64,000 nt of DNA, from NCBI RefSeq assembly GCF_964355755.1, contig NC_092671.1, positions 22,284,001 to 22,348,000 of the forward strand, written 5' to 3'. Of this stretch, positions 58,929 to 64,000 are shown in pieces. Position numbers and translations under genes: made by a program. Numbering within the stretch: the first letter of the stretch is position 1; each line of letters starts with the position of its first letter. The notes under the pieces are model-generated. The model was not told where the DNA came from. It saw nothing but the letters and a program-made list of their open reading frames with translations, and did not search any database. Origin of the DNA: Antedon mediterranea. Its lineage: Eukaryota > Echinodermata > Crinoidea > Comatulida > Antedonidae.

Positions 58929-59150
58929 TTGATCTTTTGCAGGGTTGTTGTTAAGTGGGCATTGTCGACTAATGTGGCCTGGTTTATTACATTTATAGCA
59001 TGTAATGTTTTGTGTTGTGTATTGGCGAGTTGTGTAGGTACCGCTAGGGGCTGAATAATTATCAAAAGGGATCGAGAGCAAAGGTTTTGGGGAATAACTC
59101 GATGTAGGTTGGGGAGGGCCTTGGGATGCGGGACTGTAACTAGAAAACGA
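58926..59150 (-). CDS. Gag C-terminal fragment with CCHC zinc knuckle
   Basis: Partial frame read from about 59150 down to the TGA at 58928-58926. A proline/serine-rich stretch (SSYSPKPLLSIPFDNYS) is followed by the nucleic-acid-binding knuckle CYKCNKPGHISRQC, then a short tail ending AKDQ. The N-terminal capsid part is lost at the junction with array 3, so there is no start codon. Confidence 0.85.
   Translation of the reverse strand, partial: SFSSYSPASQGPPQPTSSYSPKPLLSIPFDNYSAPSGTYTTRQYTTQNITCYKCNKPGHISRQCPLNNNPAKDQ

Positions 59151-64000
<4,850 letters not shown>

Larger units (their letters stand above)
54479..59150 (-). mobile_element. Gmr1-like Ty3/gypsy LTR retrotransposon, 5'-truncated, minus strand
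   Basis: A 4.7-kb element between two parts of array 3. In element sense (right to left): a gag fragment with zinc knuckle, an in-frame TGA, protease, integrase, RT, RNase H, ~790 bp non-coding, polypurine tract and a 3' LTR. The integrase precedes the RT, the reverse of normal Ty3/gypsy order and the hallmark of the Gmr1 group of deuterostomes. The 5' LTR, primer-binding site and most of gag are missing: the element meets array 3 directly at about 59150. It therefore cannot replicate by itself. Pol itself is open throughout, so the truncation may be recent. Confidence 0.9.

Overview
This is a eukaryotic, intron-containing, AT-rich window that is almost entirely repetitive. Three unrelated tandem arrays lie side by side and are interrupted by mobile elements. 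No confidently intact single-copy host gene is visible. Several signs suggest an invertebrate deuterostome, such as an echinoderm or relative: a Ty3/gypsy element with the integrase-before-RT order of the deuterostome Gmr1 group, a LINE ORF carrying a 2A motif (a combination known from sea urchin and amphioxus), a P2X7-type intracellular ('ballast') domain gene, and frequent TAGGCCTA words in the unique sequence. The host assignment is inference.

Layout. 1-15053 is array 1, with a monomer of about 262 bp. On the minus strand each monomer contains a tRNA-like Pol III module (A box, B box, T-run). A nearly full-length CR1/L2-group LINE (745-4344, + strand; 2A peptide, AP endonuclease, RT) sits inside it. 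15054-17450 and 25711-46219 are array 2, with an 88-bp monomer and nested higher-order repeats that include a 7.5-kb tandem duplication. Its last ~260 bp (46220-46477) is inverted. 46478-54478 and 59151-64000 are array 3, a (GA)n/TAGATCAGC polypurine satellite split by a Gmr1-like retroelement (54479-59150, minus strand) that keeps one LTR.

The most interesting part is 17451-25710: an 8,252-bp element inserted into one array-2 monomer. It has a TTAA target duplication, 13-bp terminal inverted repeats and matching subterminal repeats that contain a TGACGTCA palindrome. Inside it are remains of two convergent, intron-containing genes reading inward from the two ends. On + is a gene for a stand-alone P2X7-type intracellular domain (17697-19717). 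On - is a gene that starts with a THAP zinc finger (ATG at 25380). Their candidate poly(A) signals lie only ~20 bp apart (about 19807-19839). TTAA target plus THAP points to a Kolobok-like DNA transposon that carries, or captured, a P2X7-domain gene.

The element is dead. The P2X7-type gene has a nonsense codon, a frameshift and a 5'-truncated LINE in its last exon. The THAP exon has a nonsense codon and is split by two ~2.2-kb copies of one further transposon (CAGTGGGA ends, 4-bp TSD) in opposite orientation, which form a giant inverted repeat around the THAP core.

In the Gmr1-like element, gag and pol are in the same frame, separated by one TGA in the context TGA-CTAG, a known leaky-stop context. 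This suggests translational readthrough.
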